Source: Diospyros lotus (taxonomy: Eukaryota; Streptophyta; Magnoliopsida; Ericales; Ebenaceae). Taken from it: a stretch of DNA of 64,000 nt. The stretch lies in the NCBI RefSeq assembly GCF_014633365.1, contig NC_068346.1, positions 17,877,030 through 17,941,029 on the forward strand, read 5' to 3'. The translations under genes were made by a program, and so were the position numbers. Of the stretch, positions 35,609-48,979 are shown in pieces (the first letter of the stretch is position 1; every line of letters starts with the position of its first letter). The notes under the pieces were generated by a model. It was not told the origin of the DNA. It did no database searches and saw only the letters and a program-made list of their open reading frames with translations.

Positions 35609-37533
35609 ACACAGTGTGAGAATCACTGTGTGTGAGTGCTAAGGAATTAGAATAAAAAAAATAGGAAAAAGAGAAGAAATGGCCCTAGCCGTGTATATAT
35701 TAGTGGAGATGGTGGAGATGTGCATATGTTATTAATAAAAGATATATATATATATTTCCCTATGTGCATAATCTAAACAGAAAGTGATGTTTGCATATTA
35801 ATGAGCATTAAGTAGTTATTATTATATATTAATTATATGAATTGAAATATTATTGACATGATTTAATTTAAAATAAATGAGAGACTCATTGGCATTTTAT
35901 TTCGGTGTGTCTACATGGGCAAAAAGTATTAGAAGCGGTATATGTTTAAGAATTTTATACGGCTAGATTATTTATTTTACACGGTAGATTTATTTAATTA
36001 AACTTATGATTTCATTAATTATCAGGAAACGCTTTACTTTGCAGCGGAAGTACTCAAAAGGCAAGGAATGGACATGTAAAGGCAAGCTCCCAACCCTCTC
36101 CTCCTGTTCTTTGATTCCCGTGAGAGACTCCGTGGTTTCTCGTACTTTATGCCCTCCCTTATTCTAATTTGGCGCCTAGCATTATTTATTGAGATATTAT
36201 TCAAATATTTTAATTTAAATTAAATCAAGGACTTCTAGAGTTTTATTTGTTGTGTGCCCACGGGGGTTCGTACCACCCCTAGTCCTTTCAGAATGATGCT
36301 GAACCACTTGGGACTAGGTTCTTAGTGGTGTGGGTTTATGTATGGATTTCTTGGGTTTATTTATAGATCGGCTGGAGCTATCGAGTAGTGGGGCAGGGGT
36401 CGGCTGTTTGGTGACGTCGGGGTAAACTATTGTACGACCCTGAAGTAGACCGTCGGGTGGACACTCCTAGTCACTGGTCGTTGATCGGTGCCGGGCACTG
36501 CTGACTGCCAGTATGTGATTCATTGCATGATTTGACATGTTGTATTATCGTTCATGGTTTGATATGCACATGGGTACGGGTTGCATGTGGGGATATTCAT
36601 TTATTGAGTATGCTTGGACACGGACATTCTAGTTTGGTTAGGTTGCATCCAGCACGGGCATATGCATCGCGTGTGGTTTACTATGTGGGCGGAGCATGGC
36701 CTGATGCCTGGATGTATGGGCGCTAGTGTATCACGTTGATGCTCACTACGCCATTGCATTTCTATGTGCATTGCATGGTTACTGGTAGTTATTAGTTCTC
36801 GGATGGGAGGATCGTTCCGATGGAGCCTATGGCTCGGGTGTTGGGAGTACCAACACGGACACACGGGTGGCGGGAACACTGACCCGGGATAGCGCGCACA
36901 GGTTGTTGGAGATATTTGTTGCCTTTTAGAGTAGCGGCAGGTTGGTATAGGACTTGGGTGCCGTGTGTCTTATGTGGGCCCCAAGGACCGGTATGTGTTT
37001 TTATTATGTTATACTATTGTGTTGTAGCGTCTCATAGCTTGTGTGTACTTGGGGGTTGGTGTTCTGGGGAAGTTTACTAGTTCTATGCAGCCTTCAGCCT
37101 TTCTTTTCTTATGCTTGCTGAGTCTCTCGACTCACTTTGTTTTTCCATCATTATAGGTAGTGACAGTGTGAGTCAAGGGCAAGGGAGTCAGCTTCTAGCG
37201 ATAGAGTCGGTATGGTGTATAGGTATTCCCGTTAGTCCCTGTCAACTCTGATGTCTGAGTAGGATTTACTCTATTATTTTGTACTGTGCCAGATCTTTCC
37301 TTAAGTCTCGTGTATGTCGGCACAGGAGTCTGTGTCCATTTATTTATCATGTGACCGCTGTGCTAGCAGGGTACCCGTAGTGCATGCATGTGTTTAGCTT
37401 CGCTTCCGCTGTTCTTATTTTTGTGTATGCGTGCCAGGGTGGCCTTTGCCTTGTGTTTCATTCTTTTTCCTTCCGTAAGCGCTCCCGTTCGGGTAGTACG
37501 AGTGGTTGGGATATCCGAGCGGGGGTGCTTACA
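34567..37533 (+). mobile_element. Solo LTR (2967 bp) of a large-LTR family
   Basis: Starts TGTAATATTCCG, ends GGGGGTGCTTACA, and is flanked by perfect CTAAA duplications (34562-34566, 37534-37538). No internal region is present. It is related to the LTR at 54689-59767: both carry the block around AAGCTCC(C/T)AACCCTCT and CTCCGTGGTTT(C/T)TCG. Several small frames inside have no known domains. Confidence 0.88.
34912..34966 (+). promoter_or_regulatory. tRNA-like A-box and B-box pair inside the solo LTR
   Basis: TGGTCGAGTGG (34912-34922) fits the RNA polymerase III A box, and GGTTCAACCTG (34956-34966) fits the B box with one mismatch. The 44-bp spacing is usual for tRNAs and tRNA-derived SINE heads. 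The stretch was not folded, so a transcribed RNA is only a possibility. Confidence 0.45.
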
Positions 37534-37930
37534 CTAAAAGTCTCCAAGATGGTGAGAAAAAGAAGGTCTTCTTGATCAAGAGCATCCCAACCTGAGGCAG
37601 TGTATACTAGTTTCCCCGGATAACAGGACGTTGCTACTGAGAAGCGACCTTCAATCACTTCCCCAGGATCGTGGGTTATAGGCCTTGGAGCAACTTCTTT
37701 ACCACAAGGATAATAAAGCCGAGAGGCCACCTAGTAGTATTCGTCTAAGCAAGATTGGTCCATTAATTATTCATCGTTAACACGTGCTTACCCTATGCGC
37801 CTAGCCTATACACACCCCGGGTGGACCTCCGAACAACAAGGACGCCCATCCGAATAGGTTCATGAGTCTGACCAACCTAGTGATGTTGGGGATGTGTCAG
37901 GTCCAAGTTGACACGCCAGGAACCTCCTTA
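37534..37930 (+). other. Internal remnant of the Gypsy-type element that hosts the solo LTR and CACTA
   Basis: By position it continues the element whose primer site is at 34538, and it resumes after the CACTA at 51037. Frames here are short, and no gag motif was recognised. Confidence 0.4.
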
Positions 37931-37962
37931 CACTACAAGAATTTGAGGGTTTTACCCACACA
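37931..37962 (+). repeat. Left terminal inverted repeat of the CACTA element
   Basis: 32 bp, identical in inverse to 51005-51036. It runs directly into the first ACCCACAC subterminal motif. Confidence 0.95.
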
Positions 37963-38530
37963 CCTAAGTGTGGGTAAAAATTACCTTATGTGTCAACTAT
38001 AATTTTTCCTTACACATAATGCAAATGTCAAGATGTGTGGGTAAAAGGTGGTAGAAAATAACTTTTACCCACACATATATTTATGTGTGGGCAAAACTTA
38101 AGATATTACCCACACATATATGTGTAGGTAAATATTTTTGTATTTGTAGGTATTTTTATGTCGGGAAGTTGTAATTGTGACGTGGTTGATGACGTGGCTA
38201 ATGACGTGGCTGTTGATGTGGCTTTAATTGGATAATGATGTGGCATGACACATGTATTTGTTTATGTGTAGGTAAAGTTAAGATTATGTGTGGGTAATAA
38301 TATAAAAAATAATTTTCATATGTGTGGGTAAAAAACATTATGTATAGGTAAAACAAATATTATGTGTGGATAATAATTTAAAAAAATTTAGAATATGTGT
38401 GGGTAAAAAAAATTATAATGTGGGTAATAAATATATTATGTGTGGGCAAGAATATAAAAAATAATTTCTATATGAGAGGATAATTTTTATATGTGTGGCT
38501 AAAAAACATATTATGTGTGGACAAAACTAA
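37963..38530. repeat. Left subterminal repeat region of the CACTA element
   Basis: About a dozen copies of TGTGTGGGTAA and variants in both orientations, many facing each other. It also includes four short GACGTGGCT/GATGTGGCT-type repeats at about 38175-38240. In En/Spm, such motifs bind TNPA. Confidence 0.85.
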
Positions 38531-38689
38531 AATTGTATATTTAAAATGTCAATTGTTGAAACATCTATTACAATATAGTTCAAATATATACGCACCAAAA
38601 AAGTCATAAAGTCACAAAATAAGCATAAAATTATGAAGTCACCTAAAAAGTTAACATATATGAAAAAAAAAAGAGTATAAAACAAATTA

Positions 38690-40922
38690 TTAAATCTCGT
38701 CGCCAAACTCCTGTTCAGTAGAATGGAGGGAGTGGCTAGAGCTGGATGGGTCAAGACGGGAATGGCCGAGGCGGGATCGTCCTGAACTATGATCCGATGG
38801 TACATGTGGAGTGAATGGAGGAGGCATAATATTCTTTTCAATTAAAACTTGTCGCAGCATGTTTACATCTCCTTGGAGCTCTCGAAAAAGAGACTTGTAT
38901 TGGTTCAAATCTTCTACCAATTCATTGTAGGTTGGACGACTAGACTCCTCACTAGTGCATGTTGTCCCGGAAGTACTAGGAGATCGCCCCCAACCAAACA
39001 ATCGAACAGATTGTCGTCCAAGAACCTTTTCTAAAATATCCTTATCAGTCATTTTATCTGGAGGATTATCTCGACTTAGCTGCATCATTTGTTCCTGTAA
39101 ACAAATGCAACATATTCTTAATTAACTATTTTTAAATTAAAAATATAGTCTCAATTATGCCAATGTAAAGCAGTTAAATTTATAGGATATATACTCAATT
39201 ATGCTAATGTTTTTAATTAGTAATTAAAAACATCTTCATGTGTCAGCTGAAGGGATGATGAAGGTATCAAATGTAAGATATATGTCAATCTCCAATCTAC
39301 TCTAGATGATTCCAAGAGTGTAGTTCTCACTTAGCTAAATTTGTAACATTCTATGTATTCTAACTCTTTTAACTTAGGAAAAAAATAATATACTTACATA
39401 TTTAGCCTCTAACTCTGGAGATGACCAACCGTGTTCGGAATGCCAATGTCGAAGATGCCAAGTCTCAATATGTCCTGTCGGGGCATCTAAGTTAGCTCCA
39501 CGAATAACGTGATGACGCGCTGTACTCCTTGAACCATTTCTAGATTCCCACTTTCGTTTTGCACGAGAGTCAGCATTCTTTTGTGCTCGTTCCTTTTAAA
39601 ATTAACAATTCACTAATAAATATATATTTTCATTAATAAGAAAGAGAAATCCTAAAAAACAATTATAAGCATTACCATAAAAATAGGATTTGTCCAAAGA
39701 TCACAAAGGTAATCCCAATCCTCTTGGCTCACTTCCTCATGGCGCTTACTCTTGGCTTGAATTAGATCTTCCTCTCCTCTAATTTCTTTGAAGTAAGCAT
39801 GTAGTTTATATTTGTGGCCTCTCCAAGCTCGTTGCATTTGTTTATCGATGACCTTTTGGACATTCCTATCCTCAATGTTGATATCAAAAACAGTCTAAAA
39901 AAGAAAAGAAGTCATATAATATTAGGAATAAGAAAACATATAAATATACAAAGTAAAAGTAACAAAATGATGATTTACTTACAAGAAGTTTGTGACGAAG
40001 CGGTGCCCTAACTGTCGAAGGTACACATCTCCACTCCTTATATTGAAAGCTACAATTTTTACGTACAATGTACCCAATTTCATTATTAAACATTTCTGCG
40101 TTGTCACAAATAGCTTGCATAAGAGTAAAATTGAACTCCACAGTTAATTTTCCCTTAACATGTTTCTTCAGCTTCCGAGCACGTTGTCCATAAGTACTCC
40201 CACGTCCACTTGAACCTTCAGGTGCATCCACATCCACTTCTACAGTTGTTGATCGAGATGAGGTGTGCACATCCACATCTGTAGCTAAAAATGTTAGACA
40301 TAGAAACTGATTGAATTCTGATTTTGTTATACTTTAATCTAATCATGACTCAAATCTTAATTTCTTAGAAACAGAAATTGACTTTGTTATACTTGGCAAT
40401 TTATTACATGAAACCTAACATTATAAGCAAATAAACTCATAATAGAATCAACAATAAATCTAAATGCAGCAAACCAGATTGTGATAGTTGGCAAACCAGA
40501 GTGTGCGACAACTGATGGAGATGGGACTGTAATAGGCTCCATTGACGGAGATGTAGTGGGGGCAACAATAGGCTCTATATGTTCTCCAACCTGCCCTCCT
40601 ATATAAAAATAAATATGCATATAAGCACCAAAGATAAATGTTGGCAAAATAATAAAATCAACAATAAATTTAGGTTGGTAGAAACCAGAATGTGATGTAA
40701 GGGGGGCAGCAATAGGCTCTGTCTGTCCTCCAATATGTTCTCCTATATAAAAATGAATATGCATATAAGCACCAAAGATAAGTGTTAGAAAAATCATGAA
40801 ATCAACAATAAATTTAAATGCAACAAACCAGAATCTGATGTAGTGGGGGTAGTAATAGGCTTTGTTTGTCCTCCAACTCGTCCTCTTCGTCCACCCCTAC
40901 CCCTTCGCCCACCAGGAGCCAT
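38690..40922 (-). CDS. TNPA-like CACTA protein, Transposase_24 (Ptta/En/Spm) family, 7 exons, 457 aa
   Basis: Exons on the minus strand: 40922-40829, 40742-40686, 40598-40497, 40284-39983, 39894-39676, 39592-39398, 39094-38690. All are GT-AG with phases that join. The N-terminal 85 residues are Gly/Arg-rich, then Pro/Thr/Ser-rich and repetitive. Residues about 105-330 form the Ptta/En/Spm domain: NNEIGYIVRKNC, RAWRGHKYKLHAYF, EDWDYLCDLWTNPIF, then a basic KNADSRAKRKWESRNGSRST and a GHIETWHLRHW segment. A coiled-coil-like helix (about 380-411, LVEDLNQYKSLFRELQGDVN) may allow dimer formation. By analogy with maize TNPA it would bind the subterminal motif and bring the ends together. The start lies 19 bp after the TNPD stop. 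Exons 1-3 look like tandem duplicates. Confidence 0.8.
40430..40870 (-). repeat. Tandem exon-intron duplication in the TNPA-like gene
   Basis: A unit of about 140-150 bp, made of an exon coding for variants of G(E)QTxPIxxPxTSxSG plus the following intron (AAATTTATTGTTGATTT and ATATGCATAT phrases), is repeated. Copies cover 40742-40829, 40598-40686 and part of 40430-40500. Confidence 0.75.
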
Positions 40923-40928
40923 GTAAGA

Positions 40929-40940
40929 ACTGTAATAAAA
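40929..40940 (-). other. Splice acceptor directly before the TNPA start codon
   Basis: On the minus strand TTTATTACAG ends at 40930, followed by TTCTTAC and the TNPA ATG at 40922. It lies between the TNPD stop (40942) and the TNPA start. A leader exon could therefore splice here and skip TNPD as an intron, as in En/Spm. Confidence 0.6.
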
Positions 40941-40941
40941 A

Positions 40942-41808
40942 TCATGCATCATCATTATCATCATCATCGTCATCAAGATTTGGGTCATCAGAGTCGTCAT
41001 CAGTCTCAGAGTCTAAAGTTACTTCATCGGTAATAAAAAATCTACCGTCGTCATCATAATCCTCAATATCTTCCAAGTTATGTTCTCGATCATTAAGAAA
41101 TGCTTGTTCACTACGTAATTTAACCACCAACTCATGAGGCAAACTTATTGGTTCTTCATTTTGCCGAACCAATAAAGACGTGTCGACTATCTCTTCCGTT
41201 GGCTGAAAATACGGTAACTCACTAGATTCTTCCTCTTGAAAGATATCATCGTTCACCCTCTCTTCATCATCATCATGCTCAATTATATCATATATGTTCC
41301 TATGATTTACCTTTTGTACAACCATCCAATTCTTTCCCCGACTCCGATCATTTAGATAAAAAACTTGTTGAGCTTGTGTGGCCAAAATAAATGGATCTTC
41401 AGCATACCAATTAGATATAATGTCAAGTGATGTCAAATTATTATTAACCACTATTCTTTTTCCTTTCGGATCAGTATTGTACCACTTGCAACGAAACATG
41501 AATACCGTACGTTGATAGATGAAATCCAATTCTAAAATTTCAAGTAGAACACCATAATATGTGAAATCACTACTCTCATAATCACCCTCTGTACAAACTC
41601 CACTACATTGTGTCTTGAACTTGTCATCACGTTCTTTGCAGCGAAATCTAACGCCATTGACAATGCAACTATGCCAAATTGTGTAACGATCATCCGCATA
41701 TTGTGACAATGAGTACAAATCATCAGTTGCTTTAGGATCGCCATTGACTCTAAGATTAGCCATCTGTAGACAGCTAATATTAGAGATAATAATTTAAGAT
41801 GAATTACA

Positions 41809-41839
<31 letters not shown>

Positions 41840-44562
41840 CAGAAGATTTTAACCTTGTTCTTGAACCAAGAAGGAAATTCATGTTTTTGTACGGCTTCGA
41901 AATCTTCTTCCCGCACATTTCTCAAACGCAATACTTCTTTATGCTCACTGTAATGAAACAACTGGTCAATACTTATTTTAGAATGAACCATTAATTACAT
42001 TTTAAAAATATTTTATATGTACCCAACTCACTTTATGTAACCATCAAGTTCATCTCCGCAGTTATTCAAAAGGTACCATTGCACCACATGGTCATAAACC
42101 CCTAGCTTACCAAATTTAGAGGCCCCCATCGTACGAATCTTATTGTTGAATAACTCCATCTTATGTTGTGTACTAGGTACATCCCAATTACGTTCTAGAC
42201 GTGTGAATCTTGTCTCAATATTATGCAAATATCGAGATAAAAATGTCACAGCCTCATCAACAACATATGCTTCAGTAATGGAACCATCAGGGTGTGCAAA
42301 GTTACGAACGTATCCCTTGTATGTACCCATGCGACGTTCAATGCCAAACATCCATCTCGGACTGACTGGTCCACCCCACAATGCTTGTTCAGGTAAATGC
42401 ACACATAAGTGAACCATGATTGTAAAGAATGACAAAGGAAATATCTTTTCAAGTTTACATAGTATGATAACAATCCCTGTCTTCATATTCTCAAGTTCGT
42501 TGACATATAGAGTCTTGGCACTTAATTTTTGAAAGAATTGGCAAAACTCAATCAGTGTGGCTCGTATTTTCTTGTCTAAGTATGGGAGAATGGCCACTGG
42601 TAGTATTTTTTGGAGCAATACATGACAATCATGTGTTTTCATCCCTCCAAGTGTATGAGAGTCTGTCACACAACGACTGATGTTTGAAGCATACCCATCC
42701 GGTAAGCGAACTGACTTGATAAAGTCACAAAACCCCTCACAATCTGATTTACTCAACGTGTAATTTGCATGAGGTTTCTCAAATTTTCCATTCCGCTCCT
42801 TTAACCATAATTCTTTACGAATGTTAAGATCTTCCAAGTCTAAACGTGCCTTCACAGTATCCTTCGATTTCATGGGATCATTCAACAAGGTCCCAACGAT
42901 ATTATCACAAACATTTTTTTCAATATGCATGACATCAAGATTATGACGCATCAATAGCTTTGACCAATATGGTAGTTCAAACAATATACTCTTTTTTGAC
43001 CAATTCAACTCATCAACACCACGTTTACGTTTTCTATCATCATTATTAGGTGCTTTACCAGGGGTGCATATAGGTACCTCTTCTAACTGCAACAAAATAT
43101 CATCACCGGAAAACTGACGAGGTGGTCCCCTTTTTTCTGGTTTTCCGTCATACTCTGTACTCCTTCGCCACGGGTGTGTTTTACTTAAGAAGCATCTATG
43201 TCCTGTATAACATTGTTTTCCCCGAATTCGTCTGGAACGAGTATCCTCAAGGCATATCGGACATGCCAATTTACCCATAGTGCTCCACCCAGACAAGTAA
43301 GCATAAGCAGGGAAGTCGCTAATTGTCCACATAACTGTTGCACGAAGAGTGAAACTTGATTGTGAGTATTCATCGTATGCTTGAACTCCGTTACACCATA
43401 AAACTTTAAGTTCATCCACAAGCGGTCTTAAAAATACATCAAAGTCCTTACCAGGGGACTTTGGTCCTGGAATCAACAACGTTAAGAGGTAGTTGCTCTT
43501 ATGCATTGAACGCCAAGGCGGCATGTTATAAGGCATCAAAATGACTGGCCATATACTATGTGTTGTTGACATATTGCTAAATGGATTGAACCCATCTGAA
43601 GCTAACCCCAATCGTACATTCCTTGAATCAGCAGCAAAGTCAGGGTACAACTCATCAAAGTGCTTCCAAGCCTTCCCATCAGCAGGATGACGCAACACTC
43701 CAGGCTCTTCCGCACGAATTTCTTTATGCCAACGCATGTCTCTAGCTGTGTGTCGTGAGCTATATAACCGCTTCAGACGAGGCGTGATAGGGAAGTATCG
43801 CAGCCTCTTATGCGGAATCTTGTTACGAACATAGCGACTATATTTACAGACAGGACATATTGTAGCATTACTATGTTTACCATAAAAGAGAGCACAATCA
43901 TATAGACAAACATCAATATGCTCATAACCCAAACCGACGTCACAAAGCAATCTTCTAGTGTCATAATAGTTCTCTGGACAATTATTACCCTTTGGGAGCA
44001 CCTCATGGATTAGCTTCAACAGCATCTCAAAAGAATTATCACTCCACTTGTTCATCACTTTTAAGTTCATCAGCTTCACAACAAATGTTAAAGCAGAGAA
44101 ATTTTCACATCCATTATATACAGGATTATTTAAAGCTTCATATAGCTTCTCATAACGGGCTTCTTTAATAGCTGGTCGTTCATTTCCAACAAAGTCACTC
44201 GTAGGCCCAATATTAAAAAGGTCAACACCAACCGCATCGTGCAATCCTTCTCCCAATTCATCAAATTGCTCATTAAAGAATTCCTCGTTACCCACACCTT
44301 CTTCCTCCTCGGATTCTTCCTCCTCAGGTTCTTTCTCACCATGGTACACCCATCGTGTGTATGAGTCATCAATTCCCTTTCTAATCAAATGAGCTCTAAT
44401 GACATCTATGCTTTGCAACCTCCTATTAGCACAGATTGAGCATGGGCATAGAGTTAACCCTGCAGAATTCAAACTCTCTTTTGCAACAGTTATAAATTCT
44501 TCTATCCCTGCCACATACTGAGGAGATACCCTATTCGGGTTCTTTACCCATTCACGATCCAT
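40942..44562 (-). CDS. TNPD-type CACTA transposase, 3 exons, 1148 aa
   Basis: Exons on the minus strand: 44562-42032, 41947-41854, 41763-40942, all GT-AG and in phase. Domains in order: transposase-associated zinc domain (about 3-75, including LCPCSICANRR), an acidic linker, Transposase_21 (about 165-550), DUF4218 (about 640-755, with HLPEQALWGGPVSPRWMFGI) and DUF4216 (about 940-1035, with YYGVLLEILELD and ILATQAQQVFYLND). The tail is very acidic. Candidate catalytic acids are D222 in CLYDC, D323 in ASDGFNPF and E548 in LDVMHIEKNVCDN, fitting the CACTA DDE pattern. CX2C pairs (ICPVC, ACPIC) may bind zinc. It would cut the element ends and insert into a 3-bp target. No stop or frameshift is seen over 3.4 kb of coding sequence. 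Confidence 0.92.
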
Positions 44563-47500
44563 ACTCTATATCTTTTCACGTTCTACACAAAAGTAACACA
44601 TTAAGACATATTAAGTAAATAAATATATGACCGTTAACACAAAGGAATGTTAGTTAAACCTTTATTGCTTTTATGAAACTAGTACACAATAGTTCTAATG
44701 TGAAATATTAGCCGGTAACGTGGTAACCTCCTCCTAGATTTTCCAGGAAATACAATAAGCAGCTAGCAAGAAAAAGAATAGCAACGAGAGAATTAATTAA
44801 TAAGGTGGAAGATAATATATATATATATATATATATATTTATACATGCAGATGCAATCATGCAAATGAAAGAGAAAAGTAACCCAAATCAGTTGTGGGTG
44901 GAGGCCAGGTTGCCGGCTTTTTTTATTGGGTCCAAGTCAAATTTGAGTGTACGTTGACAGAATTCACTAAATATTCACAATAATATCTAAACTACACCCA
45001 TCAATTAAACACATTAAATATTAATTATAAAAACAAACTATTATAATTTCTTACCATATATTTTATTTTCCCAAGCTCAAGTGGAGATTAGAAATCACCG
45101 GAAAATATTCACAAGGAGGGCTCACCTGGTGGACAAACTCCAGCCCAAGGGCATGGCCACCTTGGATTGGATACATAACTAATAACTCAACTGATGAAGT
45201 GATGCTGAAACTAAATTTTCTTCTTATTATAATATGTATATGTAAATTGGTGCATCATCAAGAGGCTGAGGCTCTCCATTTTTTATTTATCAAATAAGAG
45301 AGTGGAACTTTGGAATGGCCATTAATGAATTACTTCATCTCAATCCATTCTCATCTGTCAAATATGTAAACCTAATTCTCTTGTTGAAATGTGAAATCTT
45401 CTATAATTGGTACTTGGTTTGTGTTTGGTTGCAGAATAATTAACAGTTGTGATTATTGTCATGAGCATATAATTATGTAGTTGTGATATCGTTTTAATTA
45501 CTTCTTGTTGAATGAAAACATAAACAGCAATATGAATGTTTATGTAAATTAAAATTTTATTTATATGGTATCATCGCTCAAATATAATAAAAAAATTATT
45601 TATTACAAAAGTAGTTGTCAAATCACTTAAAATCTACAAGAAAGATAATGATCAAAAAACACATAAGAGTTCTTGTGTGTATATTTCAATATTTAAGTCA
45701 AATACTCAAATATGTTAAAAAAATTGAATACAATATTAAAATTAATATATGCGGCGTACATTTATTGAAGAATTGAATGCAATCCTTATGCACCTATACA
45801 ACCTATGGATAAATTACATTTAATACTCTTACTTTTTAAAATTATAGTAATTATCCTTATTATTCAAAAGTAACATCAAATTACTCCTTGATGTTATATT
45901 TACATTCCAGAGAGGTACGCTTGATGTTTCATAAAACTACACAAAGTTTTTTATAAAACAATGTCAGTTTAATTTCTAGAATGTGGGAGCATCCACTGCA
46001 ATTTAATGTAGTATCCAAATTTCAATTAGAATTAGCCCAACAACAATGATTTTTGACCCAAATTCCTAGGCCGACACTGCGGGTCAAGTGGATGATACTC
46101 AACCCATGTTGGCCCATTTTGACCCAAAAGTTAAGTGTTATTAGTCAAACACCTATCCATAAGATTCATCTCACTTTGGAATTTTGCATTATTCATGAAT
46201 GAATGAGTGCGGGCAGGGCGCACCATTCATGAACAAACAGCGGCATCTCCAATTTATTTTTATAATTTCTTACCATATAATTAAATATTAATTATAAATA
46301 ACCTTATCTGGAGTACTGTTTGGAAAGCGGGAAGATGAAAAGGAAAGTGAAAGGAGGGGTTTTGGGGAAACAGTTACAGAGCTTCTCTGTTAAGTCTGTA
46401 ATACATATACACACATATATACACATATACATATACTCACACAGAATATATATTAGTCACACAGGATACTCACACACAGATATATACATATACATATACT
46501 CACACAGATATATACTTACACAGATATATACACACATATATATACATAGACATATACTCACATGTATAACAGGGTGTTTTAAGAGGCGAATCTGGCACGG
46601 CGGACGTAGAGGCAAAGCCGGATCGAGCTGGAGGCGGCGGCAGCGGCGGCAACCGGAGGCGGAGGTAGTGGCGAATGGGTCGACGGCGGAAGTACTTAAC
46701 AGATAGAGAGAGGGAGAGAGAGAGAGGGGTGAGTTAGAGTTAGGGTTAAATTTAGGAATTTACTGATTTGGGGAAAGAGGAGGGGAGAGAGAGAGAGAGA
46801 TACGTGGGTGTAGTTTCAGCCCATGTTTTTTTTTTAATATTTATTTTTATATAAAAATAAAATAATTTATGTAAATAATATTATTAATTATTTAATTGAT
46901 AAAAATAAAATAATTTATGATTATGATAACTTATAAAATAATAATTTAAATAATAATCTAAAATATGGTAATAAAATAATTTAAATTATTATATCAAATT
47001 AATATTTATTTAAAAAATTAATTACATAATAAATTTAATAATTATAATAAATTTAATAAAAAATAGTTACCTAAAATAATAAAAATCATTAAAAATATAA
47101 GGAGGAAGTGGAGTTTGTTGTTTGCCACTTAATCTAATACTCTTTTTCTTTTTGTTGATTAATAAAAAATTTAATCAAAACAATGATATTTTTAATTTTT
47201 TAATACTCTTTCAATAATGATATTTGAATTTGAATTAATCAATTTATTGAGTGTGTGAAGGTACAACTATACCCCTTGTGTGGACAGATTGGGAAATTCA
47301 TTTTTAAATAGTCTTAATTTTGAAGGAAAATCAATCCCAGAAAATTGAATGAAATCATTCACTTTCTTATTCTCTAAATATTTTTAATTTGGTAGAGAGA
47401 GAGAGAGAGAATGCTGCTACTACGATTCATTTTAATGTGAAAGTTTTAATGTGAAAGTTTGCTCTTTAAAGTTTTCATTCTAATATTTCTATACTAGTTG

Positions 47501-48960
47501 CTTTACTTTTACTTAGTACTGTTGTTATTATTATCTTCTAATTGTTAGTCCAATAGCTTTGGTATGCTTAGTTTGTATAGTTTATTATATAATTGTATAT
47601 GGTATATATATGTGATAAAATTCATTAAAAATAAAATGACCAAATTTATAGATATTAACTAATAGATCTTTAAGACCTCAAATAATTGCTTATACGACAT
47701 CATTATAACAATTACAAGATGTCGCTAAATTTAAACTAATAGAATAATTTATTATCTAAAAATTATTTTTTTTACAAAAAAATTATCATTAATATAATGG
47801 TAATACTTAATTATCATTTGTAACACCACGTGGCTACTTACTCTAAATTGGTGGGTTGATTTACTAATAAAGGCTGCTCAACATGTGAACTAGCTAATTA
47901 GGCACAGTGATTCCTATCCTTATTGTTTGACAGTGATCTTGATTGCATTTAATATTTAGTTGTGTTATTATTATTTTTTGAAGTTTTTAACTATCGAGGC
48001 TTTTGGTTTAAATCAAAAGTATAGTTTATTGCAAGTAAAAAGAAGTCAATGTTTTGGGACAGGACGCCATCGTGGGTGAATTGGAGGGAAATGGAAATTG
48101 CTTTTTCGCTGCTTTGATTTATTTATTAATCAAAAGCATAAATCTGTCCTGAATTAAAGAATAGGCCTAAAACAAAGACATAACTCAAATGTAAAATTAA
48201 GAAATCATAAATAATCATAAAAGGTAATTTAAAATGGCTAAAACACAATAACAATAATGGCAAAGCGACTAATTCAATTCGGTTCGTTGAGTTACCCCAA
48301 AAGCATATATTATAGGCTGAAAACGGATACCGTATGTGAACTCTATGTCCATAATATCGAACACCGACACTACAATCATATTTTTGAATTCTCGTGTTTG
48401 TCCAGATACGCTAATGCAGTACGATCCACATCATATATTGTATTCTTTTTAATATATTCGTAATTTTTAATATATTGTATTATCAACAAATAATTAATGC
48501 TTAATTATAATAACTTAATAATTATATTCAAGCATTTATAGAATTACATTAGGAATTGCTTATAATAGTGTTAATTAGATCTTAATAATTATTTTTTGAT
48601 TAAAATTAATAAAAATAGATTCAATTAGAAAAACCTGTAAATATAACCCTTAAATACCAAAAAATCAGAGAAAATAGAAAGAAGATAACCGGTAGGAGAA
48701 ATGTTGGAAAGGACGGGAAAAGGTCCAGAGCTTTACAACTTTGTCTCTATTCCTATAAAAACTTATTATGAGGTTAATGATATCATGTATTTGTTAAAGT
48801 TTTAGAAATTTTAGAAATGAGCAAAAAAAGGATTTAATTTTAGGGAAAGGTGAATTTTAGTGCAGAGATTTAGTTTTAGGTTTATTATTTGTATTTGTAA
48901 ATAAAATAAAAAATAAATTATTTTAAGTTATAAACATTAAAACGACGTAGTTTTGTAATT
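44563..48960 (-). other. 5' non-coding region of the CACTA genes
   Basis: 4.4 kb between the transposase start and the subterminal array, mostly AT-rich. One segment (46570-46690) is strongly GC-rich and lies beside CT/GA-rich tracts (46700-46735, 46780-46800). The frame at 46320-46706 is mostly a translated (AC/AT) repeat and is not taken as a gene. A promoter and leader for both genes should lie here or in the array. Confidence 0.5.
46570..46800 (-). promoter_or_regulatory. Candidate GC-rich leader/promoter block of the CACTA element
   Basis: Read on the minus strand there is a (CT)-rich tract, then AACCCTAACTCTAACTCACC, another CT tract, and a GC-rich CCGCCG-type stretch. This order resembles a plant transcription start and 5' leader. 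Maize En/Spm also has a GC-rich leader exon that controls methylation-dependent expression. The alternative is a captured piece of host gene. Confidence 0.35.
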
Positions 48961-48979
48961 TAAGTATGACATCATAGAT

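Noticed and set aside
37950..38530. CRISPR-like or satellite array
   Set aside because: The short repeats are in both orientations with unequal spacing and lie next to a transposon end; they are subterminal repeats.
46320..46706. 128-codon frame inside the CACTA element
   Set aside because: Most of it is a translated AC/AT repeat, and it opposes the direction of the element's genes.
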